From the NCBI RefSeq assembly GCF_900129305.1, contig NZ_FQVB01000022.1:16631-80630 (forward strand): 64,000 nucleotides of DNA, given 5' to 3'. The translations under genes and the position numbers were made by a program. The notes beneath the pieces are model-generated. The model was not told the DNA's origin and made no database searches. It saw nothing but the letters and a program-made list of their open reading frames with translations. How positions within the stretch are numbered: the stretch's first letter is position 1; each line of letters starts with the position of its first letter. Positions 8,870 through 18,080 of this stretch are shown piece after piece. This DNA comes from Desulfacinum infernum DSM 9756 (GTDB lineage: Bacteria > Desulfobacterota > Syntrophobacteria > Syntrophobacterales > DSM-9756).

Positions 8870-10177
8870 ATGGACATCTATCTCATCGGCATGAACCATA
8901 AGACGGCGCCCGTGGCCCTGAGGGAACGCCTCGCCCAGGTGTGTCGCCTGGACCAAAGCCCCCTGGAAAAGGTCCGCCAGTGCCGGGCGGTGGATGAGCT
9001 CTTCTACCTGTCCACCTGCAACCGGGTGGAATTTCTCTTCACCACGTCCGACGGTGGCCGGGCGCTGGAGGAGGTGCGGGAGCTCATGTTTGCCCACGTG
9101 GGGCTGCCCCGGCCTCAGCTGGAAGCCCACACCTACGTGCACCACAACCTGGAGGCGGTGCGCCACCTGTTCCGCGTGGCCTCCAGCCTGGATTCCATGG
9201 TGGTGGGAGAGCCCCAGATCCTGGGCCAGATCAAGGACGCCTACCGGGAGGCCACCCGCCACAAGACCGTGGGCGTGGTTCTCAACCGCCTGCTGCACAA
9301 GACCTTTTCCGTGGCCAAACGGGTCCGCACGGAGACCAACATCGGCTGCCATGCCGTTTCCATCAGCTATGCCGCCGTGGAACTGGCCCGGAAGATCTTC
9401 GGCGAACTGAAGGACAAGCGGGTCCTGCTCATCGGCGCCGGGGAAATGGCGGAACTGGCCGCTCAACACCTGTTGGCGCAGGGGGTCCGGGACATGGTGG
9501 TGGTCAATCGGACCCTGGCCCGGGCCATGGACCTGGCCGCCCGGTTCCGCGCCTCCACGGCCCCCTTCGAGAACCTTCCGGAGACGCTCCTGGATGTGGA
9601 TATCGTGGTCAGCTCCACCGGGGCGGTGGAACCCATCGTGACCTATCGGGACCTGAAGCCCAGGATGCGCCGCAGGAAGAACCGGCCGCTCTTTTTCATC
9701 GACATCGCCGTGCCCCGGGACATCGATCCGGAAGTGAACCGGCTGGACAACGTGTATCTCTACGACATCGACGATCTGAAGGGCATTGTGGACCTCAACC
9801 TCACGGAGCGGCGCCAGGAGGCCCAGAAGGCGGAGCACATCATCGAATCGGAGACCTTCCGCTTTCACCAGTGGCTTCAGACCCTGGACGTGGTGCCCAC
9901 CATCATCGCCCTGCGCCGCAAGGCGGAAGCCATCCGCCAGGCGGAGCTCAAGAAGACCTTTTCCCAGCTTCCCGACTTGGGAGAAAAGGAACGACGGGCC
10001 ATCGCCGTCTTGACGGACTCCATCCTCCGAAAGATGCTGCACGACCCCATCGTCTTCCTCAAGAACAAATCCACGCGGGAATCCAAACGGCTCTTTGTGG
10101 ACTTCACCCAGCAGCTCTTCAACCTGAACGAAGAGCGGGGGCAGTCCGCCCCGTCCCTTGACTCCGGAGAAGGATAG
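8870..10177 (+). CDS. hemA: Glutamyl-tRNA reductase
   Basis: Catalyses NADPH-dependent reduction of glutamyl-tRNA(Glu) to glutamate-1-semialdehyde, the first committed step of C5 tetrapyrrole synthesis. The 435-residue protein carries the catalytic Cys50 in FYLSTCNRVE. VGEPQILGQIKDAY is the family signature, the Rossmann motif LLIGAGEMAEL binds NADPH, and a C-terminal helical dimerisation domain follows. Its partner hemL is in the same window at 24621-25928 but in another operon. Confidence 0.97.
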   Translation: MDIYLIGMNHKTAPVALRERLAQVCRLDQSPLEKVRQCRAVDELFYLSTCNRVEFLFTTSDGGRALEEVRELMFAHVGLPRPQLEAHTYVHHNLEAVRHLFRVASSLDSMVVGEPQILGQIKDAYREATRHKTVGVVLNRLLHKTFSVAKRVRTETNIGCHAVSISYAAVELARKIFGELKDKRVLLIGAGEMAELAAQHLLAQGVRDMVVVNRTLARAMDLAARFRASTAPFENLPETLLDVDIVVSSTGAVEPIVTYRDLKPRMRRRKNRPLFFIDIAVPRDIDPEVNRLDNVYLYDIDDLKGIVDLNLTERRQEAQKAEHIIESETFRFHQWLQTLDVVPTIIALRRKAEAIRQAELKKTFSQLPDLGEKERRAIAVLTDSILRKMLHDPIVFLKNKSTRESKRLFVDFTQQLFNLNEERGQSAPSLDSGEG

Positions 10178-10224
10178 TGATATGAGCAAATTAACTGCTT
10201 GAAACATAAGGGAAAGTCGTTTCC

Positions 10225-10626
10225 ATGGCAGACATCATTGAATTCGGCAGGCGGTGCGAAAGCCTCAAATCCGAGAAGGACGCGGAGGTCCGCCGGCGCA
10301 AGGTGGAGGCCCTGCGCAAGATCTTTCAGTGCACCCGGTGTGCCTTCAAGTGCGCCAAATGCGGAACTCAGCTGGACGAAGGCGATCGAATGGACGGAAA
10401 GTATGCCGGTCCGTATCCCTTCTGCCGCACCTGCCAAGAGGAATACATGGAGTATCGGGCCAGGCGGGACGGTGTCCAGGACCGCCCCAGGTATTACTGG
10501 CACAACAGCCTGTGGATGCAGGTGTGGGACAGCTGGCTGGAGCACCAGCGGGTGCTGGACCAATACCGACGGAGCAAGGAGTTCCTGCAGTTAGTGCAGG
10601 AAGTGGAAGATCTTCTGGGAAAATAA
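10225..10626 (+). CDS. Zinc-ribbon protein, unknown function
   Basis: A 133-residue soluble protein. Three CxxC pairs, Cys36/39, Cys43/46 and Cys67/70, suggest a zinc-binding core between a charged N-terminal helix and an aromatic-rich C-terminal helical region (YYWHNSLWMQVWDSWLEHQ). There are no membrane segments. It sits 47 bases after hemA and 21 before tatA on the same strand with an AAGGGAAAG ribosome site, so it is probably part of the hemA operon. I cannot assign a role. Confidence 0.75.
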   Translation: MADIIEFGRRCESLKSEKDAEVRRRKVEALRKIFQCTRCAFKCAKCGTQLDEGDRMDGKYAGPYPFCRTCQEEYMEYRARRDGVQDRPRYYWHNSLWMQVWDSWLEHQRVLDQYRRSKEFLQLVQEVEDLLGK

Positions 10627-10647
10627 TTGAGAAGAAGGAGCCCTCCC

Positions 10648-10872
10648 ATGATTGGTGGAATCGGAATGCCTGAACTGCTCGTGATCCTGGTGATCGTGCT
10701 GATTATCTTCGGGGCGGGAAAGCTGCCCGAGATCGGCGCCGGTCTCGGCAAGGGCATTCGAAATTTCAAGAAGGCGACGCAAGAGGCCGAACTGCCTGAG
10801 CAGAAGGCGGAACCGGTGGAAAAGATCGAATCCGCCCAGGCCTCGGCGGAATCGGAGAAGAAAGCGAGCTGA
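10648..10872 (+). CDS. tatA: Sec-independent translocase subunit TatA
   Basis: The pore-forming component of twin-arginine translocation of folded proteins. The 74-residue protein has one transmembrane helix (about 8-22), the conserved [20 protein letters not shown] hinge and amphipathic helix, and an acidic tail rich in Glu and Ala. The ATG at 10648 has AAGGAG seven bases upstream; an earlier in-frame ATG-like start would add a short charged leader and lacks support. tatB and tatC are not seen nearby. A clear terminator follows. Confidence 0.93.
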   Translation: MIGGIGMPELLVILVIVLIIFGAGKLPEIGAGLGKGIRNFKKATQEAELPEQKAEPVEKIESAQASAESEKKAS

Positions 10873-10938
10873 AAGCCCGAAATCGGACGGCGGATTGGGT
10901 GTTCGGACCGACCCGGGACAGTTCTTGACGTGAAATGG

Positions 10939-10970
10939 AACCGCGAATGAACGCGAATAGACGCAAATGA
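10939..10970 (+). repeat. Dispersed repeat, copy 1 (GAATGAACGCGAATAGACGC type)
   Basis: An AT-richer sequence, CGCGAATGAACGCGAATAGA followed by CGCAAATGA, recurs with few changes at about 48154-48184 and as a diverged inverse copy at about 11539-11564. It is non-coding and intergenic in all three places. Confidence 0.6.
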
Positions 10971-11000
10971 GTCTTATCCGTGATCGTTCAGTGGAAGGAC

Positions 11001-11029
11001 GGGGCGACGGAAGGTCGCCCCGTTTTTGT
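11001..11029 (+). terminator. Rho-independent terminator after tatA
   Basis: A GGGGCGAC / GTCGCCCC hairpin with a 5-base loop is followed by GTTTTTGTTT. It closes the hemA-tatA transcript and ends against the ssb stop codon. The opposite strand lacks a comparable T-run, so it is mainly a plus-strand terminator. Confidence 0.85.
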
Positions 11030-11503
11030 TTAGAAGGGAATGTCGTCGTCCGGCGGAGTGGACATCTCGGGGAGCGCGTCGGGAAACGGAGCGTCGCTGT
11101 TCGTCTTGGGGCCTCCCTGGGTTCTTTGGTAGGAGCCCTGGGGCGCCTGGGTTCCCTCGGCGGCGTCCCGCCCGCTGTCCAGAAAGCCCACGTCGGATGC
11201 CACGATCTCGGTGGTGTAGCGGCGTACCCCCTGGGCATCCTCCCACTGGTTGGTGCGGAGCCGGCCCTCCACGTACACCAGCCGGCCTTTGGCCAGGTAA
11301 TTGCCGCAGGCTTCCGCCTGCTTGCCGAAGACCACGATGCGGTGCCATTCCGTCCGGTCCTCCCAATTGCCTTCACCCACGGGTACTCGTTCGTTGGTCG
11401 CCAGGTTGAAGCGGACCACGGGAGTGCCGCTTTGGGTGTAGCGGATGTCGGGATCGGCTCCCAGACGGCCGATGAGAATGACTTTATTCATTGTTTTGGC
11501 CAT
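11030..11503 (-). CDS. ssb: Single-stranded DNA-binding protein
   Basis: Binds single-stranded DNA as a homotetramer in replication, recombination and repair. The 157-residue protein has an N-terminal OB fold (about 1-107) with [18 protein letters not shown] and WHRIVVFGK signatures. A Gly/Gln/Pro-rich disordered linker leads to the acidic tip DDDIPF that recruits partner proteins. The ATG at 11503 follows a GGGGGAC site; further upstream codons would extend into a repeat-like spacer. It converges with tatA. Confidence 0.95.
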   Translation of the reverse strand: MAKTMNKVILIGRLGADPDIRYTQSGTPVVRFNLATNERVPVGEGNWEDRTEWHRIVVFGKQAEACGNYLAKGRLVYVEGRLRTNQWEDAQGVRRYTTEIVASDVGFLDSGRDAAEGTQAPQGSYQRTQGGPKTNSDAPFPDALPEMSTPPDDDIPF

Positions 11504-11616
11504 GATGTCCCCCGTGTAAGGTATGTGAAAACATTGGCGCCTATTTGCGCCCATTCGTGGCCTTCGTTGGAACTGGTTCTCTATATCATAGGATGCCGAT
11601 GGCCAACAAGACAGCG

Positions 11617-11645
11617 TTGACTCGGGGGGTGAAAGTGGCTACACT
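11617..11645 (+). promoter_or_regulatory. Candidate promoter of the plsC-pdxA operon
   Basis: TTGACT (11617-11622), a 17-base spacer, then TACACT (11640-11645), about 60 bases before the plsC start. Five of six and four of six matches to sigma-70 consensus. Confidence 0.55.
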
Positions 11646-11705
11646 CTCGTCCTGGACAAAATTTGCAATCTTTTTTAGGCACTTATAAAAAAGATGGGAG
11701 CGCCC

Positions 11706-12473
11706 ATGCGCTATCTCCGAACCGCCCTCTTCTACCTCATGCTGCTGGTTTCAACCGTTGTCATGGGTCTGTGCGCCATCGGCATCGTGCTCCTCACCCG
11801 CCGGAGCGACTGGGCCCATTTGTGCGGCCGGATCTGGGGAAACCTCAATCTTTGGGCCGCCGGGGTCCGGGTGGATGTGATGGGCTTGGAGCGGCTCAAG
11901 CCCTACCGACCGGCGGTCTATGCCGCCAACCATCAGAGCTGGTTCGATATCTTCACCATTCTCGGCAAACTTCCCGTCCAGTTCCGGTGGTTGGCCAAGG
12001 AAGAGCTCTTCAGGATCCCCCTGTTCGGTCATGCCATGCGAATGATCGGCTATATTCCCATCGATCGGGCGGATCGGAAAAAGGCCTTCGAGAGTCTGGA
12101 AGAAGCATCCCGGCGGGTGCGCGAGGGAACGTCCATCGTCATCTTTCCGGAAGGCACCCGCAGCAGGGACGGCGTGATCCAGCCCTTCAAGAAAGGGGGC
12201 ATCATCCTGGCCATCAAATCGGGGCAACCCATTGTCCCCGTCGGCTTGAGCGGCTCCCACGCCATCCTGCCCAAGGGCGGGTGGCTGGTCCGGCCGGGGC
12301 GCATCCGCATGACCATCGGGGATCCCATCGAAACGGCGGGATTCACCATGGAGGACCGGGATGAGGTGATCTTTCTGGTGCGCGAAGCCATCCGCAAGTA
12401 TCTGACAGTTCGGGAAGGCGGCGTCCTGGAGGCGGAATCCACGGATACGGAGGTTCGTTCGGCGGCATCATGA
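11706..12473 (+). CDS. plsC: 1-acyl-sn-glycerol-3-phosphate acyltransferase
   Basis: An inner-membrane enzyme acylating lysophosphatidate to phosphatidate in phospholipid synthesis. The 255-residue protein has an N-terminal membrane segment (about 5-30), the catalytic NHQSWFD motif (H-x4-D), the substrate-binding FPEGTRSRDG motif, and a later VPVGLSGS block. I use the ATG at 11706 because GGGAG precedes it; an ATG 12 bases earlier lacks a ribosome site. Its TGA overlaps the RNase J start as ATGA, so translation is coupled. Confidence 0.92.
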   Translation: MRYLRTALFYLMLLVSTVVMGLCAIGIVLLTRRSDWAHLCGRIWGNLNLWAAGVRVDVMGLERLKPYRPAVYAANHQSWFDIFTILGKLPVQFRWLAKEELFRIPLFGHAMRMIGYIPIDRADRKKAFESLEEASRRVREGTSIVIFPEGTRSRDGVIQPFKKGGIILAIKSGQPIVPVGLSGSHAILPKGGWLVRPGRIRMTIGDPIETAGFTMEDRDEVIFLVREAIRKYLTVREGGVLEAESTDTEVRSAAS

Positions 12474-14149
12474 ATCCCATGGAACCCTCCCGTTTGCCCC
12501 TCAAGGTCGTTCCGCTGGGCGGCTTGGGTGAGATCGGCCTCAACATGATGGTCGTGGAATACGGCGACACCATCGTGGTGGTGGATGCGGGCCTCATGTT
12601 TCCCGAAGAGGACATGCTGGGCATCGACATCGTCATCCCGGACTTCACCTACCTTCGGGAGAACCGCAACAAGGTGCGGGCCCTGGTGGTCACCCACGGC
12701 CATGAGGATCACATCGGGGCCATTCCCTTTCTCATCCGGGAGTTTCCCATCCCCATCTACGCCACCCGCCTCACGCTGGCCCTCGTGGAGGAAAAGCTGA
12801 GGGAGCACAAACTGCTGGAAAGAACCGTCCTGCACACGGTGCGTCCCCGGGACGTCTTCTCCATCGGCCCCTTCGACATCGAGTGCATTCAGGTCTGCCA
12901 CAGCATCCCGGACGGTGTGGGCCTGGCCATCCGAACGCCCCAGGGAGTCCTCATCCATTCGGGGGATTTCAAACTGGATCAAACCCCCATCGACGGGCGA
13001 CGCTTGGATGTGGCTCGTTTCGGCCACTACGGGGAGCAGGGCGTCTTGGCCCTCTTTTCCGATTCCACCAACGTGGAAAGGGAAGGCTACACCCTGTCGG
13101 AAAAGGACATCGGACACACCTTTCGGGAGATCTTCCGGGAGTGTACGGGGCGGATCATCGTGGCCGTCTTTGCCAGCAACCTGCACCGCATTCAGCAGGT
13201 GCTCCATCTGGCCCGGGACTTCGACCGGAAGGTCTTTTTCAGCGGCAAGTCCATGGTGACCAATGTGCGGATCGCCCGGGAGCTGGGCTATCTGGATTTC
13301 GACCCGGAAAACGAGGCCACCTTGGCCGAATTGCAGCGCCTCCCGGACCATCGTGTGCTCATGCTCACCACGGGCAGCCAGGGCGAGCCCATGAGCGCGC
13401 TCACCCGCATGGCCTTCAACGTGCATCGGAAGCTGTCCATCAAGCCGGGGGACACGATCATTTTGAGTTCCAAGTTCATACCCGGCAATGAGCGGGCCAT
13501 CCAGAACATCATCAACCACCTGTACCGGCAGGGTGCGGAGGTCATCCACGAACAGGTCAAGGACATTCATGTGAGCGGCCACGCCTACCGGGAAGAGCTC
13601 AAGATGATGCTCAACCTGGTGCGCCCCACCTATTTTGTGCCCATCCACGGGGAATACCGGCATCTGGTGAAGCACAAGCAGCTGGCTCAGCAGGTGGGGC
13701 TTCCGCCGGAAAACTGCTTCATCGTGGAAAACGGCGACGCCGTCACCTTCGTGGACGGCCGGGCGGCCGTTCACAAGCAGGCGGAAACGGGCCGGGTCTT
13801 CGTGGACGGCAAGGGCGTGGGAGACGTGTGTGACCTGGTCCTTCGGGACCGGCGCCATCTGTCCGAGGACGGGATGGTCCTGGTCACGCTGGTGATCAAC
13901 AAGGAGCACCGGGAGGTGCTCAACGGGCCCGACGTGGTGAGCCGCGGCTTCATCCTGGAAGAAACCAAGCCGGAGATCCTGGAAGGGGCCCGGTGCCTCA
14001 TCCTCGATCTGCTGGAGCGCTACCAGGCGGAAGGGGAGATGATGGACTGCGGGGATTTTCAGCTGGAGATCCGCCGCGAACTGAAGCGCTTTTTCCAGAA
14101 GGTGCTGGAACGGCGCCCCTTCATCTATCCCATCGTTGTGGAAATTTAG
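12470..14149 (+). CDS. Ribonuclease J
   Basis: A metallo-beta-lactamase/beta-CASP ribonuclease with 5'-to-3' exonuclease and endonuclease activity in RNA decay and maturation. In the 559-residue protein THGHEDHIG (75-83) supplies the metal ligands. FSDSTNVEREGYT, LTTGSQGEPMSAL and the HVSGHA motif define the beta-CASP domain, and the RNase J C-terminal domain follows. It overlaps plsC by four bases. The same genome carries RNase G (27782-29338), so both decay systems coexist. Confidence 0.95.
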   Translation: MNPMEPSRLPLKVVPLGGLGEIGLNMMVVEYGDTIVVVDAGLMFPEEDMLGIDIVIPDFTYLRENRNKVRALVVTHGHEDHIGAIPFLIREFPIPIYATRLTLALVEEKLREHKLLERTVLHTVRPRDVFSIGPFDIECIQVCHSIPDGVGLAIRTPQGVLIHSGDFKLDQTPIDGRRLDVARFGHYGEQGVLALFSDSTNVEREGYTLSEKDIGHTFREIFRECTGRIIVAVFASNLHRIQQVLHLARDFDRKVFFSGKSMVTNVRIARELGYLDFDPENEATLAELQRLPDHRVLMLTTGSQGEPMSALTRMAFNVHRKLSIKPGDTIILSSKFIPGNERAIQNIINHLYRQGAEVIHEQVKDIHVSGHAYREELKMMLNLVRPTYFVPIHGEYRHLVKHKQLAQQVGLPPENCFIVENGDAVTFVDGRAAVHKQAETGRVFVDGKGVGDVCDLVLRDRRHLSEDGMVLVTLVINKEHREVLNGPDVVSRGFILEETKPEILEGARCLILDLLERYQAEGEMMDCGDFQLEIRRELKRFFQKVLERRPFIYPIVVEI

Positions 14150-14161
14150 GAAAGATTCCCC

Positions 14162-16375
14162 GTGGAACACAAGAAGCGAGAGATTTGGGCCCTGGTCATC
14201 CTGACGGTCACCGTCCTGGTGGGGTGCAGCCTGGTGTCCTTCGATCCGGCGGATCCCACCTTTTTCGGATCGTCCGCCGGCCATGGCTCACCGCACAACT
14301 GGGTGGGGGCCTTGGGAGCCAACCTGGCCTGGTGTCTCTTCTTTCTTTTGGGCGTGGGGGCCTATGCGCTGCCGGCCGTGGGCCTGTGGCTCGGCTATGC
14401 CTTCCTTCGCGGACAGGACCCCCTGCCCTATGGCCGACTCCAGGTCCTGGGCCTCGCCCTGCTCCTTTTGAGCCTCATCGGCCTGGCCGCCCTCCACGGC
14501 TCCAGAATCACCTTCCTGGGGGCCCAGGTGCTGGCCGGCGGCCAGATCGGGGCGCTCATGGCCGCCTTTCTTCGAGACCGGGTCAATGACCTGGGTGCCC
14601 ATGTCCTCCTGGGAAGCCTCTTTCTCATCTCCCTGATCCTTTCCACGCCCTTTTCCCTGAAAGCCGCCGGAAGAAAGTTTCTCGATCTTTTTCGCTGGAT
14701 CGGCGGCAAGATCGTTTCGTTGCCACCGCTGAGATCCCCGGGGAATCCCCGGGAAGAAAGATCGGCCGTGCGGATTACGAAGGCCAAATCCCAGGCGACC
14801 GGGAAAAAGCGGCAGACGTCCCCGAACCCTGAGCCGCCCGCCGCCGTTCGTCCCCAGCCCCCCAAGGACGACAAGCCGGTGCAGCTGGCCGCGGTTTCCG
14901 GACGGTATGCTCTTCCCGCCATCAACCTTCTGGACTTCTACGACGCCGAGGACGCCCAGCCCGATCCCACCCTGTTGGAGGAGAAGGCCCGCGTGCTGGA
15001 AGAAAAACTGGCCGATTTCGGGGTGCAAGGCCAGGTGGTGGGCATCAGCCCGGGCCCCGTGATCACCATGTACGAATACGCCCCGGCGCCGGGCATCAAG
15101 ATCAGCCGCATCGTGGGCCTGGCCGACGATCTCTCCATGGCCCTCCGGGCCGAGAGCGTGCGGGTGGTGGCCCCCATCCCCGGAAAGGCGGCCATCGGGA
15201 TCGAGATCCCCAACGAACGGCGGGCAGCCGTTTCCTTGCGCTCCATCATCGAATCGAAACCCTTCGCATCGTCCACCTTTCCACTTACCCTCGCCCTGGG
15301 AAAGGACATCACCGGCCAGCCGGTGGTCACCAACCTGACGCGGATGCCGCACCTGCTCATCGCCGGCGCCACGGGAACCGGAAAATCCGTGTGCATCAAC
15401 GCCATGCTCCTGAGCCTGCTCTACCGGAACACCCCCGAGACGCTTCGGCTGCTCATGATCGATCCCAAGCGGATCGAACTGAGCAGTTACGAGAAGATCC
15501 CCCATCTGCTCCATCCCGTGGTGACGGAGCCCAAGATGGCCACCCGCGCCCTCCGCTGGGCGGTGCAGGAAATGGAACTGCGCTACAAGCTGCTGGCGGA
15601 CAAGAACGTTCGCAACATCGAAAGTTACAACCGGCTGATGAGCAAGGCGGACCCGCGCAAGGACAGCCGCCCGGAACCCGCCGAGACGGAAAACGGGACC
15701 GTTCTGGACCACCACCACCTGCCCTACATCGTGGTGGTGATCGACGAGCTGGCGGATCTCATGATGGTGGCCTCCCGGGAAGTGGAAGAATACATCACGC
15801 GGCTGGCCCAGATGGCCCGGGCGGCGGGGATCCACCTGATCCTGGCGACCCAGCGCCCGTCGGTGGACGTTCTCACCGGGATCATCAAGGCCAACATCCC
15901 GACCCGCATCTCTTTCCAGGTGTCTTCCAAGGTGGATTCCCGGACGATCCTGGACACCAACGGGGCCGAGACCCTTCTGGGGGCGGGCGACATGCTCTTC
16001 ATGCCGCCGGGGACGGCCAAGCTCCAGCGGATCCAGGGCGCCTTCGTCTCGGACGCGGAAGTGCAGAGGGTCACGTCCTTCTGGAAGGGCCAGCAACTGG
16101 GTGACGATCCCATGGCGGATCGGGTGAATTTCGAGGATGCGGGTGTGGCCCAGGACATTCCCGACGATGAACTGGACGAGAAATACGAGGAAGCCGTCCG
16201 ACTGGTGGTGGAAACCCGGCAGGCGTCCATTTCCATGATCCAGCGCCGGCTTCGAATCGGCTACAACCGGGCGGCCCGCATGATCGAGATCATGGAGCAG
16301 CAGGGCATCGTGGGACCCTCGGACGGCAGCAAGCCCCGGGAGGTCCTGGTCCCCAAGGACGGCTTCGAATCGTAA
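14162..16375 (+). CDS. ftsK: DNA translocase FtsK
   Basis: A septal DNA pump that clears and resolves chromosome dimers during division. The 737-residue protein begins with four membrane helices (about 7-160), then a rather short Pro/Lys-rich linker, the alpha/beta RecA-like motor with Walker A GATGTGKS (about 402-409) and Walker B VVVIDELADLM (about 523), and a C-terminal winged-helix gamma domain (about 670-730) that reads KOPS sites. The GTG start at 14162 follows AGGAAAG. It is 12 bases after the RNase J gene. Confidence 0.96.
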   Translation: MEHKKREIWALVILTVTVLVGCSLVSFDPADPTFFGSSAGHGSPHNWVGALGANLAWCLFFLLGVGAYALPAVGLWLGYAFLRGQDPLPYGRLQVLGLALLLLSLIGLAALHGSRITFLGAQVLAGGQIGALMAAFLRDRVNDLGAHVLLGSLFLISLILSTPFSLKAAGRKFLDLFRWIGGKIVSLPPLRSPGNPREERSAVRITKAKSQATGKKRQTSPNPEPPAAVRPQPPKDDKPVQLAAVSGRYALPAINLLDFYDAEDAQPDPTLLEEKARVLEEKLADFGVQGQVVGISPGPVITMYEYAPAPGIKISRIVGLADDLSMALRAESVRVVAPIPGKAAIGIEIPNERRAAVSLRSIIESKPFASSTFPLTLALGKDITGQPVVTNLTRMPHLLIAGATGTGKSVCINAMLLSLLYRNTPETLRLLMIDPKRIELSSYEKIPHLLHPVVTEPKMATRALRWAVQEMELRYKLLADKNVRNIESYNRLMSKADPRKDSRPEPAETENGTVLDHHHLPYIVVVIDELADLMMVASREVEEYITRLAQMARAAGIHLILATQRPSVDVLTGIIKANIPTRISFQVSSKVDSRTILDTNGAETLLGAGDMLFMPPGTAKLQRIQGAFVSDAEVQRVTSFWKGQQLGDDPMADRVNFEDAGVAQDIPDDELDEKYEEAVRLVVETRQASISMIQRRLRIGYNRAARMIEIMEQQGIVGPSDGSKPREVLVPKDGFES

Positions 16376-16394
16376 GAAGCACCCGGAAGGTCTC

Positions 16395-17138
16395 ATGAAC
16401 CGAAAACTATACGGAATCGGACTTTGCGCCTCTCTCGCTCTGTGGGCGTTCCTTGCCGCAAGTCCTGCGCCCATTTCGGCGCAAACATCCGCCCAGGCCA
16501 CCGCGCAGGACCTCCTGCGCCTGACCGAAGAGCGCTATCGCAACGTCCGGGCCTACACGGCGGACTTCGTCCAGTGGACCACCTCCGTGGCGGCTTCCAG
16601 CATCACAACGGAAGCCCGCGGCACCTTCTATTTCCAAAAACCCCAACGGATGCGGTGGGAATATACGGAACCGGACCGGCAGGTGTTCGTTACCGTCGGG
16701 GACGTGGCCTGGCTCCACGTGCCGGAAGAAGACCAGATCTCTCTGTTCGACGCCGACCAGATGCGCCGGTCGCCCATCATGCGTACCCTGCTGGAAGGAA
16801 CCTTCGATCTCCAGGATTCCTTCGAGGTCAGCATGGACGCCGACGCCTCCACCGACGAAAGCGCCGTCCTGATCCTGAGGCCCCGGGAAGAGGATCCGCA
16901 GGTCCAGTCCCTGCGCCTGTGGATCCGCACCGAAGATTACCTGGTTTGGCAGATGGAGGTTCGGGACGCCCTGGGGAACGTCAATCGCCTTCGCTTCACC
17001 CATCACCGGGAGATGGCTTCCCTGCCTTCCGCGCTCTTTCAATTCAGCGTCGGGCCGAACACGCTGGTGATCGACCCGTCGGGACGCAAACTGGAACCGG
17101 AAGAAATTTCGGCCCTCCAACGGGCCGTATCCCCATAG
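16395..17138 (+). CDS. lolA: Outer-membrane lipoprotein carrier protein LolA
   Basis: A periplasmic chaperone that shuttles lipoproteins from LolCDE to the outer membrane. The 247-residue protein has a signal peptide (about 1-29, cleavage after ISA). The LolA fold shows YTADFVQ, GTFYFQKPQRMRWEY and NRLRFTHH strands. Its presence confirms a diderm envelope. Genes for LolCDE are not in the window. It lies 19 bases after ftsK and 15 before nadA. Confidence 0.92.
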   Translation: MNRKLYGIGLCASLALWAFLAASPAPISAQTSAQATAQDLLRLTEERYRNVRAYTADFVQWTTSVAASSITTEARGTFYFQKPQRMRWEYTEPDRQVFVTVGDVAWLHVPEEDQISLFDADQMRRSPIMRTLLEGTFDLQDSFEVSMDADASTDESAVLILRPREEDPQVQSLRLWIRTEDYLVWQMEVRDALGNVNRLRFTHHREMASLPSALFQFSVGPNTLVIDPSGRKLEPEEISALQRAVSP

Positions 17139-17153
17139 AGAAAGGAAGTCACA

Positions 17154-18065
17154 ATGACGGAATCCCGAAATCTTGTGGATGCCATCCGGAAGCTCAAGGA
17201 GACCCGCAAGGCCATCATCCTGGCCCACAACTACCAGCCCGCGGAGATCCAGGAAGTTGCCGATCTTACCGGTGATTCCCTGGAATTGAGCCGTCAGGCG
17301 GCGGAAACCGATGCCCAGGTGATCGTCTTTTGCGGCGTGCACTTCATGGCGGAGACGGCGGCCATCCTCAACCCCGATAAGGTCGTGCTGCTGCCCAACA
17401 TCCAGGCCGGATGCGCCATGGCCGACATGATCAACGCCCGGGACGTGCGGCGTGTGGCCGAAGAGCATCCCGGCGTGCCCATCGTCACCTACGTCAATTC
17501 CACGGCGGAAGTGAAAGCGGAAAGTACGATCTGCTGCACGTCAGCCAACGTGAACAGCGTGGTGGCTTCCTTCACGGACGCGCAGACCCTCTACCTGATC
17601 CCGGATCAGAACCTGGCCTTGTATGCGGCCCGGCACACATCCAAAAAGATCCTCTACTGGAAGGGCTACTGCCCGGTCCATCACAACCTGACGGCGGAGA
17701 CGGTCCGCTCGCGCAAGAAGCAGTATCCGAAGGCCGTCTTTCTGGCCCACCCGGAATGCCGGCCGGAAGTCCTGGAGCTGGCCGACGTGGTCACCAGCAC
17801 CTCGGGCATGCTGCGCTATGTGCGGGAAAGCGACCGCGACACCTTCATCATCGGGACCGAAGTGGGAATCCTGCACCCCATGCGACGGGACAATCCCGGA
17901 AAGACCTTCCTGCCCGTCTCCGAAGACATGGTGTGTCCGGACATGAAGAAGACCTCCCTGGAGGATGTGCTTCGAAGCCTGGAGACCCTCTCGCCCCGCA
18001 TCCAGGTGCCGGAGGAGGTCCGGGTGCGGGCCCTGCAGGCCGTGGAACGCATGTTGGCCATTTGA
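17154..18065 (+). CDS. nadA: Quinolinate synthase
   Basis: A [4Fe-4S] enzyme condensing iminoaspartate with dihydroxyacetone phosphate to quinolinate in NAD synthesis. The 303-residue protein has LAHNYQ near the N terminus. Cys87 (AGCAMAD), Cys173 (GYCPVHH) and Cys261 (MVCPDMKKT) fit the spacing of the three cluster ligands, and GTEVGILHPMRRDNP is the family signature. AAAGGAAG precedes the ATG. nadB and nadC are not visible in the window. Confidence 0.96.
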   Translation: MTESRNLVDAIRKLKETRKAIILAHNYQPAEIQEVADLTGDSLELSRQAAETDAQVIVFCGVHFMAETAAILNPDKVVLLPNIQAGCAMADMINARDVRRVAEEHPGVPIVTYVNSTAEVKAESTICCTSANVNSVVASFTDAQTLYLIPDQNLALYAARHTSKKILYWKGYCPVHHNLTAETVRSRKKQYPKAVFLAHPECRPEVLELADVVTSTSGMLRYVRESDRDTFIIGTEVGILHPMRRDNPGKTFLPVSEDMVCPDMKKTSLEDVLRSLETLSPRIQVPEEVRVRALQAVERMLAI

Positions 18066-18080
18066 AGCCGCGGAGGAAAC

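Noticed and set aside
12050..14284. A 744-codon minus-strand frame opposite RNase J
   Set aside because: His/Gly/Pro-rich composition typical of an antisense shadow; RNase J on the plus strand is certain.
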